From Desulfosporosinus sp. (GTDB lineage: Bacteria; Bacillota; Desulfitobacteriia; Desulfitobacteriales; Desulfitobacteriaceae), in the NCBI GenBank assembly GCA_020692355.1, contig JAIMKP010000003.1, positions 1 to 64,000 of the forward strand: a stretch of 64,000 nucleotides of DNA. Direction: 5' to 3'. Made by a program: the position numbers and the translations under genes. Below the pieces are notes generated by a model. The model had not been told where the DNA came from. It made no database searches and was given only the letters and a program-made list of their open reading frames with translations. Within the stretch, counting starts at the first letter, position 1. The number at the start of each line of letters is the position of its first letter. Positions 25,714 to 33,870 of the stretch are shown here, piece by piece.

Positions 25714-27039
25714 CTACGTCTGCAACAGAACCGCCCTTTCCGACCCAAATACTTCTGCTGCATCTGCCTCTTTTTCGCCATCCACCCGGTCGCCCTGGGC
25801 CAAAACTTCCTCCACCGTCGTGATCAGTCCAGCCGAAGTCGTCACCCGGGCCCTCTTCCGCAACGTCCGGTAAAGCGCCAGAGCCTTTCCGTTCGTAAAG
25901 TCACGTGCTTGGGGAAAATCGTCTTCCACCAGGATGAGCCGGGGAGCCTGCAGCGCAGCTTCCAAGTTCCGTAAATTACTCTCTCCAAAATAAATATTTC
26001 CCAAAACCGTCAACTGAGCCTTCTGGATTTTGCGGACATTGTGCTCAAGCACCGCTTCCGAAATCCCGGAAAAAGGGGGTGCAGAGACACAATCAATGCC
26101 AAAAAACTGAGCACATTTAAAATCACTGTCCTCTTCGCTCAGTACTCCGGCAGACACTTCATAGCCGTGTTCCACCAAAGACCGCATGATATCCGAACCA
26201 CTTCCGCCACCGCCAATGACGTGAAGCCGTATCCGCTTCGCGGCCTGCTTGGGTACGGGAAGGTAAACATCCATAAGCCCGGTCATGGCATTACGATAAA
26301 CCAAAGCCCGCACTCCGTACGCCTCGGAAACATTTTCAGAGGTCAGAACCCCTTCCGGCACGCCGTCAGCCAGAATCTCCCCGTCTTTAAGCAGTACCAA
26401 CCGCGTACAATAACGGGCCGCAATCTTCAGATCGTGCACGGCGGCAATGACCGTCTTCCCCTGCGCCGCCAGCACCCCGGCGTATTGAAAGATCTGTTCC
26501 TGATGCCTGATATCCAGGCTGGCCGTCGGTTCATCCAGTAAAATTATCTCCGGTTCCTGGGCCAGAACCTTGGCAAACAAGACCCGCTGCCTTTCCCCGC
26601 CTGAAAGTTCGGAGATCGGCCGCTGTGCAAACTGCAGGGTATCCGTGTATTCCATGCTCTCTCTGGCAATGCGGTAATCTTGACCGCTTTCCCGCTGCAA
26701 CCGTTTCAGATGCGGATACCTGCCCATCAGGACCACTTCCCCGGCGGGAAAAGGAAACGTCACCTGCACATTCTGATGCATTACACCGATCCTGACCGCG
26801 ATTTCTTTCTCGGTCAGGTTCTTTAAGTCAACACCCTGGAGCCAGATTTTCCCCTGAGACGGATAAATACCATTGAGGCACTTCAAAAGCGTCGTCTTTC
26901 CTGCGCCATTGGGGCCAATCAGACCCAGAAACTCCCCTGCTCTGACCGTCAAATCGATCCCTTTAAGCACAGGTTTCCCCTGGAAAGCCAGCGTTAATTT
27001 CTCCGTCTTCAGCCTGGGTATAGCCTCTGCTCCTGCCAT
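25714..27039 (-). CDS. btuD: BtuD-type ABC ATPase with an extra C-terminal domain
   Basis: A 441-aa ATPase of the cobalamin/siderophore importer family. Walker A GPNGAGKTTLLKCL, signature SELSGGERQRVLFAKVLA and Walker B IILLDEPTASLD lie within the first 180 residues; a standard BtuD/FhuC would end near residue 255. The remaining about 185 residues form an added domain beginning RLHVIGGGGSGSDIMRSL, a Rossmann-like GGGGSGS turn, and later LVEDDFPQARDF. Its function is unknown to me. Start ATG follows GGAGGGTTATC. It is third in the riboswitch operon and pairs with the permease upstream. Confidence 0.88.
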   Translation of the reverse strand: MAGAEAIPRLKTEKLTLAFQGKPVLKGIDLTVRAGEFLGLIGPNGAGKTTLLKCLNGIYPSQGKIWLQGVDLKNLTEKEIAVRIGVMHQNVQVTFPFPAGEVVLMGRYPHLKRLQRESGQDYRIARESMEYTDTLQFAQRPISELSGGERQRVLFAKVLAQEPEIILLDEPTASLDIRHQEQIFQYAGVLAAQGKTVIAAVHDLKIAARYCTRLVLLKDGEILADGVPEGVLTSENVSEAYGVRALVYRNAMTGLMDVYLPVPKQAAKRIRLHVIGGGGSGSDIMRSLVEHGYEVSAGVLSEEDSDFKCAQFFGIDCVSAPPFSGISEAVLEHNVRKIQKAQLTVLGNIYFGESNLRNLEAALQAPRLILVEDDFPQARDFTNGKALALYRTLRKRARVTTSAGLITTVEEVLAQGDRVDGEKEADAAEVFGSERAVLLQT

Positions 27040-27102
27040 GATAACCCTCCAATCGCCATAGAATTGGACACTTCTTATGAATTCTGAGTACCTAAAAAAC
27101 TC

Positions 27103-28182
27103 TTATAAAGAAACCCCCTCTTTTTTCGCCCGATACAATAGGAAAAGAAAATACGGTGCCCCCAAGAGAGATGTGACGATCCCCACCTCGATCTCTAAAG
27201 GCATCACCACGATGCGGGCTACAAGATCGCAGATGACAAGGAATAACGCTCCGGCCAAGGCACTGGCCGGCAGGAGAACCCGGTGATCCGGACCCACCAA
27301 AAGCCGCATCACATGGGGCACGATCAGGCCGACAAACGCAATATGCCCACTGACGCTCACCGCCAGAGCCGTAGTAACTGAGGCAAAAAAGAGCAGCCAC
27401 TTTCTCGTCTTGGCTGGATTCAAGCCGACCGACTGTGCCTCCTCCTCTCCCAAAAGGAGGACATTCAAATCCCGGGCAAACAACATGAGCATCAGCATAC
27501 TGATGAGCACAGGTAGAGCCACCAGGCGCACATGCTCCCAGCGGCGTCCGCTTAAACTGCCCACAGACCAGAACAGATACTCTCTCACTTGGTACTCATT
27601 GAGAAAGGTCAGGGTTAAAGAGGTCAGGGCTCCGATAAAGGTGCTCACCGCAATGCCAGCCAAGACGAGCGTCAGCACCGAGAACTTGCCACCCCTGGCG
27701 GACAGCCCATAGATGACGAGAGCGGCCATAAAAGCACCCGCCGTCGCCAAAAGCGGCATGAAATAAAGACTTTTGGCAGTCAGCCCCCAGGCGATCGCCA
27801 GCACCGCACCCAGACTAGCCCCGCTTGATATGCCGATGATCCCCGGATCAGCCAGCGGATTGCGAAACATCCCCTGCATCACGGCCCCCGCCAAGGCCAA
27901 GGCTGCTCCAACCAGCACCGCCACTACGACCCGCGGAAAACGAACGAAAAAGATGATCGCCTCCTGACTGGCAGAAAAGGGAGCCTGTTCAAACTTTACG
28001 ACGCCCAAGTCTTTCAGGATGATCTCCACAGTCTTGTTTAGGGGCACGGTTACGGCACCCAGAGCCGTCGCCACCACAACCACCAGCAAAAGGCCCAGCA
28101 CAAGCAACACGATCACTTTCTTCTCGTGGCTATGGGCCTTAATATTCTGCATGACCCTCCTTTTATCTCCTTCCGCTAACAT
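27103..28182 (-). CDS. btuC: BtuC-type FecCD permease
   Basis: A 359-aa integral membrane subunit of a corrinoid/tetrapyrrole importer with nine to ten hydrophobic segments. Family motifs are ALAGAVMQGMFRNPLADP, IGISSGASLGAVLA and the coupling-helix region SVSGHIAFVGLIVPHVMRLL. The start ATG 28182 shares its A with the stop of btuF (TGATG), so translation is coupled; an alternative ATG at 28152 behind AGGAGG is possible. Confidence 0.9.
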   Translation of the reverse strand: MLAEGDKRRVMQNIKAHSHEKKVIVLLVLGLLLVVVVATALGAVTVPLNKTVEIILKDLGVVKFEQAPFSASQEAIIFFVRFPRVVVAVLVGAALALAGAVMQGMFRNPLADPGIIGISSGASLGAVLAIAWGLTAKSLYFMPLLATAGAFMAALVIYGLSARGGKFSVLTLVLAGIAVSTFIGALTSLTLTFLNEYQVREYLFWSVGSLSGRRWEHVRLVALPVLISMLMLMLFARDLNVLLLGEEEAQSVGLNPAKTRKWLLFFASVTTALAVSVSGHIAFVGLIVPHVMRLLVGPDHRVLLPASALAGALFLVICDLVARIVVMPLEIEVGIVTSLLGAPYFLFLLYRAKKEGVSL

Positions 28183-29189
28183 CACTTAAACAGGTCGGGG
28201 TAAGCTGCCTTGGCCAGGTCTTCTACGCCCAATGCCATATATTGGGACACACTGATCACATGCTTGTCCGGCAACATGTAGACGCGATGGTTCTTGATCG
28301 CCTTGACCGTAGCCAGGCTTTGGTCCTTTTTTAAATCCTCCGCCAGATTTGCCGGATTCTGTTTCTTATCATAGGACCAGGAAGGCAAAATAATCACATC
28401 CGGATTCAGCTCCACGATCTTCTCCTTGGAAATCTTCGGGTATCCCGTCAGTCCGGCCTGAGCTGCCACATTGATCAGCCCTGCCCGTTGAGCCATATCA
28501 TCAAAACCGGTTCCCTTGCCCTTCGTGGAACCAAAAGAGTTATAGTCCAGCACCGTTAGCTTGGTTTCGGCTTTGATCCCTTTGACTTTATCCGCAACCC
28601 TCTGGAGTGTTTTATCCATTTCCGCAACCATAGTTTGTCCTTTCGTCGGCTCACCAACCAGGCGCGCGACCTCCTGGATGACCTTCTTCTGTTCATCCAG
28701 GTTTGTTGCTGTGCCATATAGATAGACCGGAATCTTGGCATCCAGGAGCTGCTGGATCTGCTCCTTTTTCATCCAACTGGCCGCAAAAACCAAATCAGGC
28801 TTGAGTGAAATAATGGTTTCAATATTGTTTTCCACTTTTCGAAAGGTCTTGGCCTCAGTGGCTACATTGGATATCCCTTCGTCCTCAGCAATCTTGCCTG
28901 AAAGCGCTTGGATCCGGCTGTGTTCCACTAAAGACAAAAGCATTTCATCCGTACCCAACGTCAGTGAGACGATCCGCTCCGGTTTTTGTGCCAGGGTCAG
29001 CTCATTTCCGCTGAAATCCTTAACCGTCAGGGGATACTGAACGTTCTCCCCTTTAGCACCAGTTTGAGCCGTTGGCGTTTTCGCACCCTCTGTCGAAGCG
29101 GTGGAGCTTGAACCACATCCCGCCAGAATTCCCAGCATCATCATTGCCACTACAAGCCAAGCAAGGCTTTTGCCTATCCGTTGTCTCAT
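28182..29189 (-). CDS. btuF: BtuF-type corrinoid-binding lipoprotein
   Basis: A 335-aa extracellular substrate-binding lipoprotein. The signal peptide ends in the lipobox LAGCG, so the mature protein is anchored at Cys; a Ser/Thr-rich linker follows, then a Peripla_BP_2 domain with PERIVSLTLGTDEMLLSL and NPDVIILPSWSY. Start ATG 29189 follows AGAAAGAGGG; the longer reading runs back into the riboswitch. It is the first gene after the cobalamin riboswitch and terminator, which supports a corrinoid (or corrinoid precursor) as ligand. Confidence 0.88.
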   Translation of the reverse strand: MRQRIGKSLAWLVVAMMMLGILAGCGSSSTASTEGAKTPTAQTGAKGENVQYPLTVKDFSGNELTLAQKPERIVSLTLGTDEMLLSLVEHSRIQALSGKIAEDEGISNVATEAKTFRKVENNIETIISLKPDLVFAASWMKKEQIQQLLDAKIPVYLYGTATNLDEQKKVIQEVARLVGEPTKGQTMVAEMDKTLQRVADKVKGIKAETKLTVLDYNSFGSTKGKGTGFDDMAQRAGLINVAAQAGLTGYPKISKEKIVELNPDVIILPSWSYDKKQNPANLAEDLKKDQSLATVKAIKNHRVYMLPDKHVISVSQYMALGVEDLAKAAYPDLFK

Positions 29190-29244
29190 CAAACATCCCT
29201 CTTTCTCAAATGATTGAATCGTTACTCCTCTTTTGGATTGCCGC

Positions 29245-29281
29245 CCAAAACAAAAACCCTCTACAGAAATCCTGTAAAGGG
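29245..29281 (-). terminator. Intrinsic terminator of the btuF cobalamin riboswitch
   Basis: On the minus strand CCCTTTACAG-GATTT-CTGTAGAGGG is followed by TTTTTGTTTT. It stands between the aptamer and btuF and is almost identical to the hairpin after the second riboswitch, so it is the expression platform: with cobalamin bound, transcription ends here. Confidence 0.85.
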
Positions 29282-29284
29282 TAT

Positions 29285-29545
29285 AATTCGTCCGGCTAGC
29301 CAGATAACATTTCCTGGTTGCAAGGCATCGCAACATTCCCCCTATCCTGCGTAGGTTCCTGTGTGGCTTCGAAGCGAGCAGGTCTCCTGGCTTAAGTTCA
29401 TCGCCGCCTTACGTCTTCCCGGTTTCCCAGTGACATTTTGTAAGGCCGCTCACTATCACAGTGGCGGGACCGCGTCAGATTCGCTGACTTCCCTTTTCAA
29501 TACTTCTCCTTGAGAAAGTATACTCGCTTACGCATATGAAGTTTT
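29285..29545 (-). ncRNA. Cobalamin riboswitch upstream of the btuF-chlD operon
   Basis: The minus strand contains the conserved core GCGGTCCCGCCACTGTGA, then CACTGGGAAACCGGGAAG and the B12 box GCCAGGAGACCTGC, all in the right order and spacing for a class-I cobalamin riboswitch. A variable 3' part leads into the terminator. It predicts repression of the whole importer-chelatase operon when cobalamin is plentiful. Confidence 0.93.
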
Positions 29546-29553
29546 TCACTATT

Positions 29554-29582
29554 AGGCTAGCAGATAAAGACTAGCCTGTCAA
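29554..29582 (-). promoter_or_regulatory. Possible promoter of the btuF riboswitch operon
   Basis: TTGACA on the minus strand (29582-29577) is followed 17 nt later by TAGCCT, a poor -10. The same TTGACA and neighbouring sequence recur at the second riboswitch, which supports a shared promoter. GGCTAG/CTAGCC inverted repeats lie within the spacer. Confidence 0.4.
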
Positions 29583-29588
29583 GGTTTA

Positions 29589-29690
29589 ATGATGAGCTAT
29601 ATTTCCACCATCGGTAAGAAACGAGCGGCACAAGCGTTGGGCATAAGCTTGTCTACGCTTTACCGTCACTTAAAAAACGCCGAATCATAA
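29589..29690 (+). pseudogene. C-terminal HTH fragment of a sigma-54 activator
   Basis: Thirty-three codons read TIGKKRAAQALGISLSTLYR then HLKNAES and stop. KKRAAQALGISLSTLYRHLK is the Fis-type helix-turn-helix that ends NtrC-family, sigma-54-dependent regulators. The AAA+ and sensor domains are missing, so this is the tail of a deleted gene. Confidence 0.65.
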
Positions 29691-29759
29691 AGAATCCGTA
29701 TACCCCCTTGCATTTGTTGCATAATAAGGATAAAATGGCGTTCAAAGGAAGGTGGTCCA

Positions 29760-31250
29760 ATGAAAATCCTCCTGCTCTATCCTCAATATCCCATTACATA
29801 TTGGGGGTTTCAGTATGCTCTAAAATTTGTATCCAAGAAAGCCGGTTTTCCGCCACTGGGTCTGCTAACCGTTGCAGCGTTACTTCCTGCTCATTATGAA
29901 AAAAAGCTAATTGATCTGAATGTGACAACCTTAAAAGATAAAGATCTCTTATGGGCTGATTACGTATTTGTCAGTGCTATGGTTGTTCAGAAGGAATCCG
30001 CCAGAGAGGTAATCAACCGCTGTAAAAAACTTGGTGTTAAGACAGTCGCCGGAGGGCCGCTCTTCACTTCCGAATATGAGGAATTCGACGATGTGGACCA
30101 TCTTCTCCTGAACGAAGGAGAATTATCCGTGCCAACGTTTGTCAGCGATATTGAGAATGGAACGACTGCACACCTTTATACATCCGAGAAATGGGCTGAT
30201 TTGAGAACAACCCCGGTGCCCCTATGGAATCTCATCAACACCAAAAAGTATGCCACGATGAATATTCAATACTCCCGCGGCTGCCCTTTTAATTGCGAAT
30301 TTTGCAATATCACCAGTTTATACGGCCATATTCCTAGGACAAAGGATGTCTCCCAACTGCTTGAGGAATTAGATGCCATTTATAATTCGGGTTGGAGAGA
30401 AGCCATCTTTTTTGTCGATGACAATTTTATCGGTAATAAAAGAAAGCTGACGGAAGAAATATTACCTGCGCTGATTGAATGGATGGCCCAAAGAAAATAT
30501 CCTTTTACATTTCTCACGGAGGCATCCATCAACCTTTCAGATGATGAGAAGTTAATGAAGTTGATGGTAAAAGCCGGTTTCAATACCGTATTTATCGGCA
30601 TAGAAACACCCAATGAGGATAGTTTGGTAGAATGCAACAAGATACAGAACAAAAACCGCGATTTGATTTCATGCGTAAAAAAAATCCAGAGGTTTGGACT
30701 GCAGGTTCAGGGGGGATTCATTGTCGGATTTGATAACGATACGGCAAGCATTTTTGATAGCTTGATCAGCTTTATCCAGGAAAGCGGTATCGTCACCGCC
30801 ATGGTAGGGTTACTGAATGCCCCCAAAGGAACGAAACTGTATCAACGTTTAGCCGGGGAGGGCCGCCTGATCGAGGACTTTTCCGGAGATAATACAAACT
30901 TCACCATGAACTTCATGCCTAAAATGGATAGTGGAATGCTCGTTAACGGCTATAAGAGAATCGTTGATACCATTTATTCACCGAAAAAATATTATGAGCG
31001 GGTGTTGACGTTTTTAAAGGAATACAATCCTACAAAAGCCGAAACGGTCCCTGTAAATCTAAGTAATATCAAGGCGTTTTTCAAATCTATCATCCGTTTG
31101 GGAATCATCGGAAAAGAAAGGCGTTATTACTGGAAACTGATTTTCTGGTCTTTATTTAAACGTCCTAAGGTATTTCCATTGGCCGTGACCTTATCCATCT
31201 ATGGGTTTCATTTCAGGAAAGTATTCAAAAGAACGGTTTTGCAGCCGTAA
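29760..31250 (+). CDS. B12-binding radical SAM protein (DUF4070 type)
   Basis: A 496-aa enzyme with an N-terminal cobalamin-binding-type Rossmann domain (LLYPQYPITYWGF, GGPLFTSEYEEFDD), the radical SAM cluster motif RGCPFNCEFCNI around residue 180, and the C-terminal region typical of DUF4070 proteins such as the hopanoid C-methylase HpnR and other B12-dependent methylases. The lack of the base-off DxHxxG motif is normal in this group. AAGGAAGGTGG gives a good ribosome site. It stands alone ahead of a terminator; substrate is unknown. Its B12 dependence fits the surrounding corrinoid genes. Confidence 0.87.
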   Translation: MKILLLYPQYPITYWGFQYALKFVSKKAGFPPLGLLTVAALLPAHYEKKLIDLNVTTLKDKDLLWADYVFVSAMVVQKESAREVINRCKKLGVKTVAGGPLFTSEYEEFDDVDHLLLNEGELSVPTFVSDIENGTTAHLYTSEKWADLRTTPVPLWNLINTKKYATMNIQYSRGCPFNCEFCNITSLYGHIPRTKDVSQLLEELDAIYNSGWREAIFFVDDNFIGNKRKLTEEILPALIEWMAQRKYPFTFLTEASINLSDDEKLMKLMVKAGFNTVFIGIETPNEDSLVECNKIQNKNRDLISCVKKIQRFGLQVQGGFIVGFDNDTASIFDSLISFIQESGIVTAMVGLLNAPKGTKLYQRLAGEGRLIEDFSGDNTNFTMNFMPKMDSGMLVNGYKRIVDTIYSPKKYYERVLTFLKEYNPTKAETVPVNLSNIKAFFKSIIRLGIIGKERRYYWKLIFWSLFKRPKVFPLAVTLSIYGFHFRKVFKRTVLQP

Positions 31251-31371
31251 ACGCTGCTGAATCAACCTCTGTAGGGTTTTCCCAGGATTGAATTGCCTAT
31301 TTTCCATCTCAAAGTGGTTCCAGGCACGCGAAAAAATCGCATAAACTTAAAAGGAGTATCCTACTCCCCCC

Positions 31372-31425
31372 CTCGATGGCTCTTGTACTTAACTGCAAGA
31401 ACCATCTTTTTTTGCTTTTATCCTT
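31372..31425 (+). terminator. Intrinsic terminator
   Basis: GATGGCTCTTG pairs with CAAGAACCATC around a ten-base loop and is followed by seven T residues and TTGCTTTT. It ends transcription from the radical SAM gene about 120 bp upstream. Confidence 0.85.
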
Positions 31426-31719
31426 GATTATTTAATTGATGTCCCGAAAACCATCATCTTCTCCAATACCTCGGCCCTACCGCTTCCTGAAATGCTGCCT
31501 TGGTTTAGGCCGCAGCAGTTTTTCATCTGCCATTATTTTAACCCGCCAGAGATCATACCAGTGGTGGAAATCGTTAGGAGTGAGCGCACGGAGGAACGGG
31601 TGGTTCAGTGGGTCGCCGAAGCTCACGACCGTGCGCTTGGTGAATCTGTCTCCCATATCGTAGCTGCTCTTCATGCGATAATTATATTAATTAATGATAA
31701 TCATGAGAATATATCATAG
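31426..31719 (+). pseudogene. Fragment of a 3-hydroxyacyl-CoA dehydrogenase
   Basis: The plus-strand frame from 31426 reads PKTIIFSNTSALPLPEM, then FICHYFNPPEIIPVVEIVRS and SERTEERVVQWV. The SNTSA and H-FNPP blocks are those of the NAD-binding domain of 3-hydroxyacyl-CoA dehydrogenases, about 65 residues with both the Rossmann start and the C-terminal domain missing. It is a relic unrelated in sequence detail to hbd at the window start. Confidence 0.7.
31691..31712. promoter_or_regulatory. Fur-box-like palindrome
   Basis: AATGATAATCAT matches 12 consecutive positions of the Fur consensus, centred on the palindrome ATGATAATCAT; the 3' part (GAGAAT) is weaker. It lies about 20 bp upstream of the promoter of the rhodanese lipoprotein, suggesting iron (or related metal) control. 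Confidence 0.4.
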
Positions 31720-31727
31720 AATAGTTA

Positions 31728-31756
31728 TTGACTGCATAATTTTATGGTGATAAATT
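31728..31756 (+). promoter_or_regulatory. Promoter of the rhodanese lipoprotein gene
   Basis: TTGACT, a 17-nt spacer and TAAATT. Close to the sigma-A consensus, about 115 bp upstream of the start codon. Confidence 0.6.
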
Positions 31757-31870
31757 TAGTAAGGGGTTTACGTTCTTGGTAAAGGATGGTATCGGAAAGG
31801 ATGAGTTTAGCAACCCAAAGCCCATTTGTTTAGTTCTAAAAGATTAGTTGTTTAAGAAGGGAGAAGATTC

Positions 31871-32386
31871 ATGAAGAAACAATCAGTAGTTCTTATCTCA
31901 TTAACCTTAGGATTGACGCTGGCTCTTACAGGGTGCGGTACAAGTAGCACCCGTCATGCTGGATCCGAGTCTAAGCCGGCCGCAGTAAGCGATTCTGCCA
32001 ATCAAGCCAGTAAGCCGGCACCTAAAGTCATTACGGAGTTTAAATACTACAAGGCTGACCAACTCAAGCAAGCCATAGAATCAAAAGCCCCGATTCAGAT
32101 TGTGGACATCCAGGTTGAAAACGAATACAAAGCCCATCATATCAAAAGAGTTATCCCTACTTACGCTTTCCCAGTCAAAACAGACGAAGACAAAGCCAAA
32201 CTGGCAAAAGTTCTTCCCCAGTTACAATCATCAAAAGATCCTATCGTTATTATCTGTCCGCGGGGAGCGAGCGGCGCCAAAAATACCTATCAATATCTCT
32301 ATGATCAAGGTATTGATGAATCCAGACTCTTTATTTTGGAGAAAGGCCAAGCAGGCTGGCCATATGGCGAACTTCTGGAAAAGTAG
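31871..32386 (+). CDS. Rhodanese-domain lipoprotein
   Basis: A 171-aa exported lipoprotein: basic N terminus, hydrophobic core and lipobox ALTGCG, then a Ser/Ala/Lys-rich linker to about residue 55. The remainder is one rhodanese domain with IQIVDIQVENEYKAHHIK (the usual DVR...E-HI start) and the catalytic Cys in IICPRGASGAKNTYQYL. It would handle sulfane sulfur or related thiol chemistry on the outer face of the membrane. A ribosome site GAAGGGAGAAG precedes it and a terminator follows, so it is monocistronic. Confidence 0.88.
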   Translation: MKKQSVVLISLTLGLTLALTGCGTSSTRHAGSESKPAAVSDSANQASKPAPKVITEFKYYKADQLKQAIESKAPIQIVDIQVENEYKAHHIKRVIPTYAFPVKTDEDKAKLAKVLPQLQSSKDPIVIICPRGASGAKNTYQYLYDQGIDESRLFILEKGQAGWPYGELLEK

Positions 32387-32391
32387 GACCG

Positions 32392-32428
32392 AGAACCCTT
32401 CCAGCCTAAAGTGGAGGGGTTCTTCTTT
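32392..32428 (+). terminator. Intrinsic terminator after the rhodanese gene
   Basis: AGAACCCTTCCA pairs with TGGAGGGGTTCT, loop of eight, followed by TCTTTG. It separates this gene from the following cluster. Confidence 0.75.
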
Positions 32429-32459
32429 GCGGGGTACCGAAAGGAAAGGGTGAATAGGA

Positions 32460-33464
32460 TTGAACGGACAGAGAACGAGAAAAAACTATATTCTCCCTTT
32501 GAAAATCCTCGTGTCCCTCGTTTTATTAAGCTGGATGTTTAGACAGATCAAGTGGTCAGAAATTGTTTTTACCCTTAGCCATGCCCATCTTGTCTGGGTT
32601 ACCGCGGCTTTTGGCTGGGTAGTCGTATCTGTCTTAGTGAGCGCTTACAAGTGGCAACTGATTCTCAAGGCATCGAGTCTGGAGTTACCCTTTAAGGTGC
32701 TGTGGAAAAGTTATTGGGCCGGACTATTCTTTAACAATTTTTTGCCTTCTAGTATTGGAGGGGATGGTCTGCGAATCTATTGGATCGGAAAACATACCCA
32801 GGATCTGGCTGGAGCTACAGCTTCAGTGGTGGTTGAAAGAGTCTTGGCTACTGCCGGGCTTTGCTTGGCTGCGTTGTTGGCTGCCCCCTTTTCTAATACG
32901 GTTATTCCCCAGTTAATTGGTTTTTTTCTTATCATACTGGCTCTAAGTTCAGTTTTAATCCTTCTGATCCTATTCCCCAAATTGACCGAAATGCTTCAAA
33001 GCCGCTTGAACTCCTGGCCAAAAACACAACGTTTTATAGAAGGGTTAAGTATGCATGGAAACCGGTTACGGAAGCAACCCGGCTTATTGGTTAAGGCTTT
33101 AATAGGATCAATTATCTTTCAGTTCTGTGTTGTCACGGTCAACTGGAGCCTTTTTCGAGCTCTGGCAGTGACCCAGATTACTCCATTCCAAGCCGCCTTT
33201 TTAATCCCTGCGACTTCGGTAGCGGCCATGATTCCAATTGGAATCAACGGTTATGGTGTCAGGGAGGGAGCATATATGGCTCTATTTGCTCAAATAGGGA
33301 TTGCAAGTTCAGTAGCTGTTACGGTTTCTGTTTTATTTGCACTCATTGTTAGTTTCTCGAGTCTTTGGGGAGGCTGGATATGGATAAAGGAAGGGCGACG
33401 TATTCATGGTAAGGAGAGAGTTGAAATCGATACTAGAGAGCCGGGCCGCTCATTATTTCAGTGA
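32460..33464 (+). CDS. Flippase-like membrane protein (LPG synthase TM domain, UPF0104)
   Basis: A 334-aa protein with about eight transmembrane segments, including FFNNFLPSSIGGDGLRIYWI and PIGINGYGVREGAYMALF, the signature blocks of the lysylphosphatidylglycerol-synthase transmembrane/flippase-like family. There is no aminoacyl-transfer domain, so it is probably a lipid or glycolipid translocator. TTG is the only start behind GAAAGGGTGAA. Its 3' end overlaps the next gene by 59 bp, and it leads a five-gene glycosyltransferase/radical SAM cluster. Confidence 0.83.
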   Translation: MNGQRTRKNYILPLKILVSLVLLSWMFRQIKWSEIVFTLSHAHLVWVTAAFGWVVVSVLVSAYKWQLILKASSLELPFKVLWKSYWAGLFFNNFLPSSIGGDGLRIYWIGKHTQDLAGATASVVVERVLATAGLCLAALLAAPFSNTVIPQLIGFFLIILALSSVLILLILFPKLTEMLQSRLNSWPKTQRFIEGLSMHGNRLRKQPGLLVKALIGSIIFQFCVVTVNWSLFRALAVTQITPFQAAFLIPATSVAAMIPIGINGYGVREGAYMALFAQIGIASSVAVTVSVLFALIVSFSSLWGGWIWIKEGRRIHGKERVEIDTREPGRSLFQ

Positions 33465-33870
33465 AGGGTATAACTGTTGCCAGAGTGTGCTTCTCGCTGC
33501 CAATGATACTTGGGATCTGAGCATTAGTCGGGATCTGATCACGGCTGGGCGCTTTTTTGAGCACGGTATGGGGAGCGGCTCAACCTGTGGGGCGCTTGTT
33601 GGAGCACAAATGGCCTTAGGGATCCTGAATGAACGTATGGGAACAAACCTCACTAACAAATCGGCCCACCAACTCTATGCGGAGTTCGTCAAAACCTTTG
33701 CGAGCTGTCAGTGTCGTGAGCTGCGAAAAAAGCAAAGTTTTGCCGATAGAATCGGCTATAAAGGCTGTAAACGAATTACCCTGGTTACAGCCGGAATCTT
33801 ATATGAGCTTTGGGAGAAGATGAATGGTAAAGAATACCCGGGTATCGGTTATTATTCCGACCTTAAATGA
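33406..33870 (+). CDS. C_GCAxxG_C_C family redox-type protein
   Basis: A 154-aa protein with the spaced cysteines that define the C_GCAxxG_C_C family: YNCCQSVLLAA near residue 23, GSTCGALVGAQMALG (the GCAxxG-like block) near residue 60, FASCQCREL near residue 100 and GCKRITLVTA near residue 120. The family is thought to bind a metal or to be redox-active; function is unproven. GTAAGGAGAGAG gives a ribosome site inside the upstream gene. It overlaps the following glycosyltransferase by 47 bp, so the cluster is very compact. Confidence 0.82.
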   Translation: MVRRELKSILESRAAHYFSEGYNCCQSVLLAANDTWDLSISRDLITAGRFFEHGMGSGSTCGALVGAQMALGILNERMGTNLTNKSAHQLYAEFVKTFASCQCRELRKKQSFADRIGYKGCKRITLVTAGILYELWEKMNGKEYPGIGYYSDLK

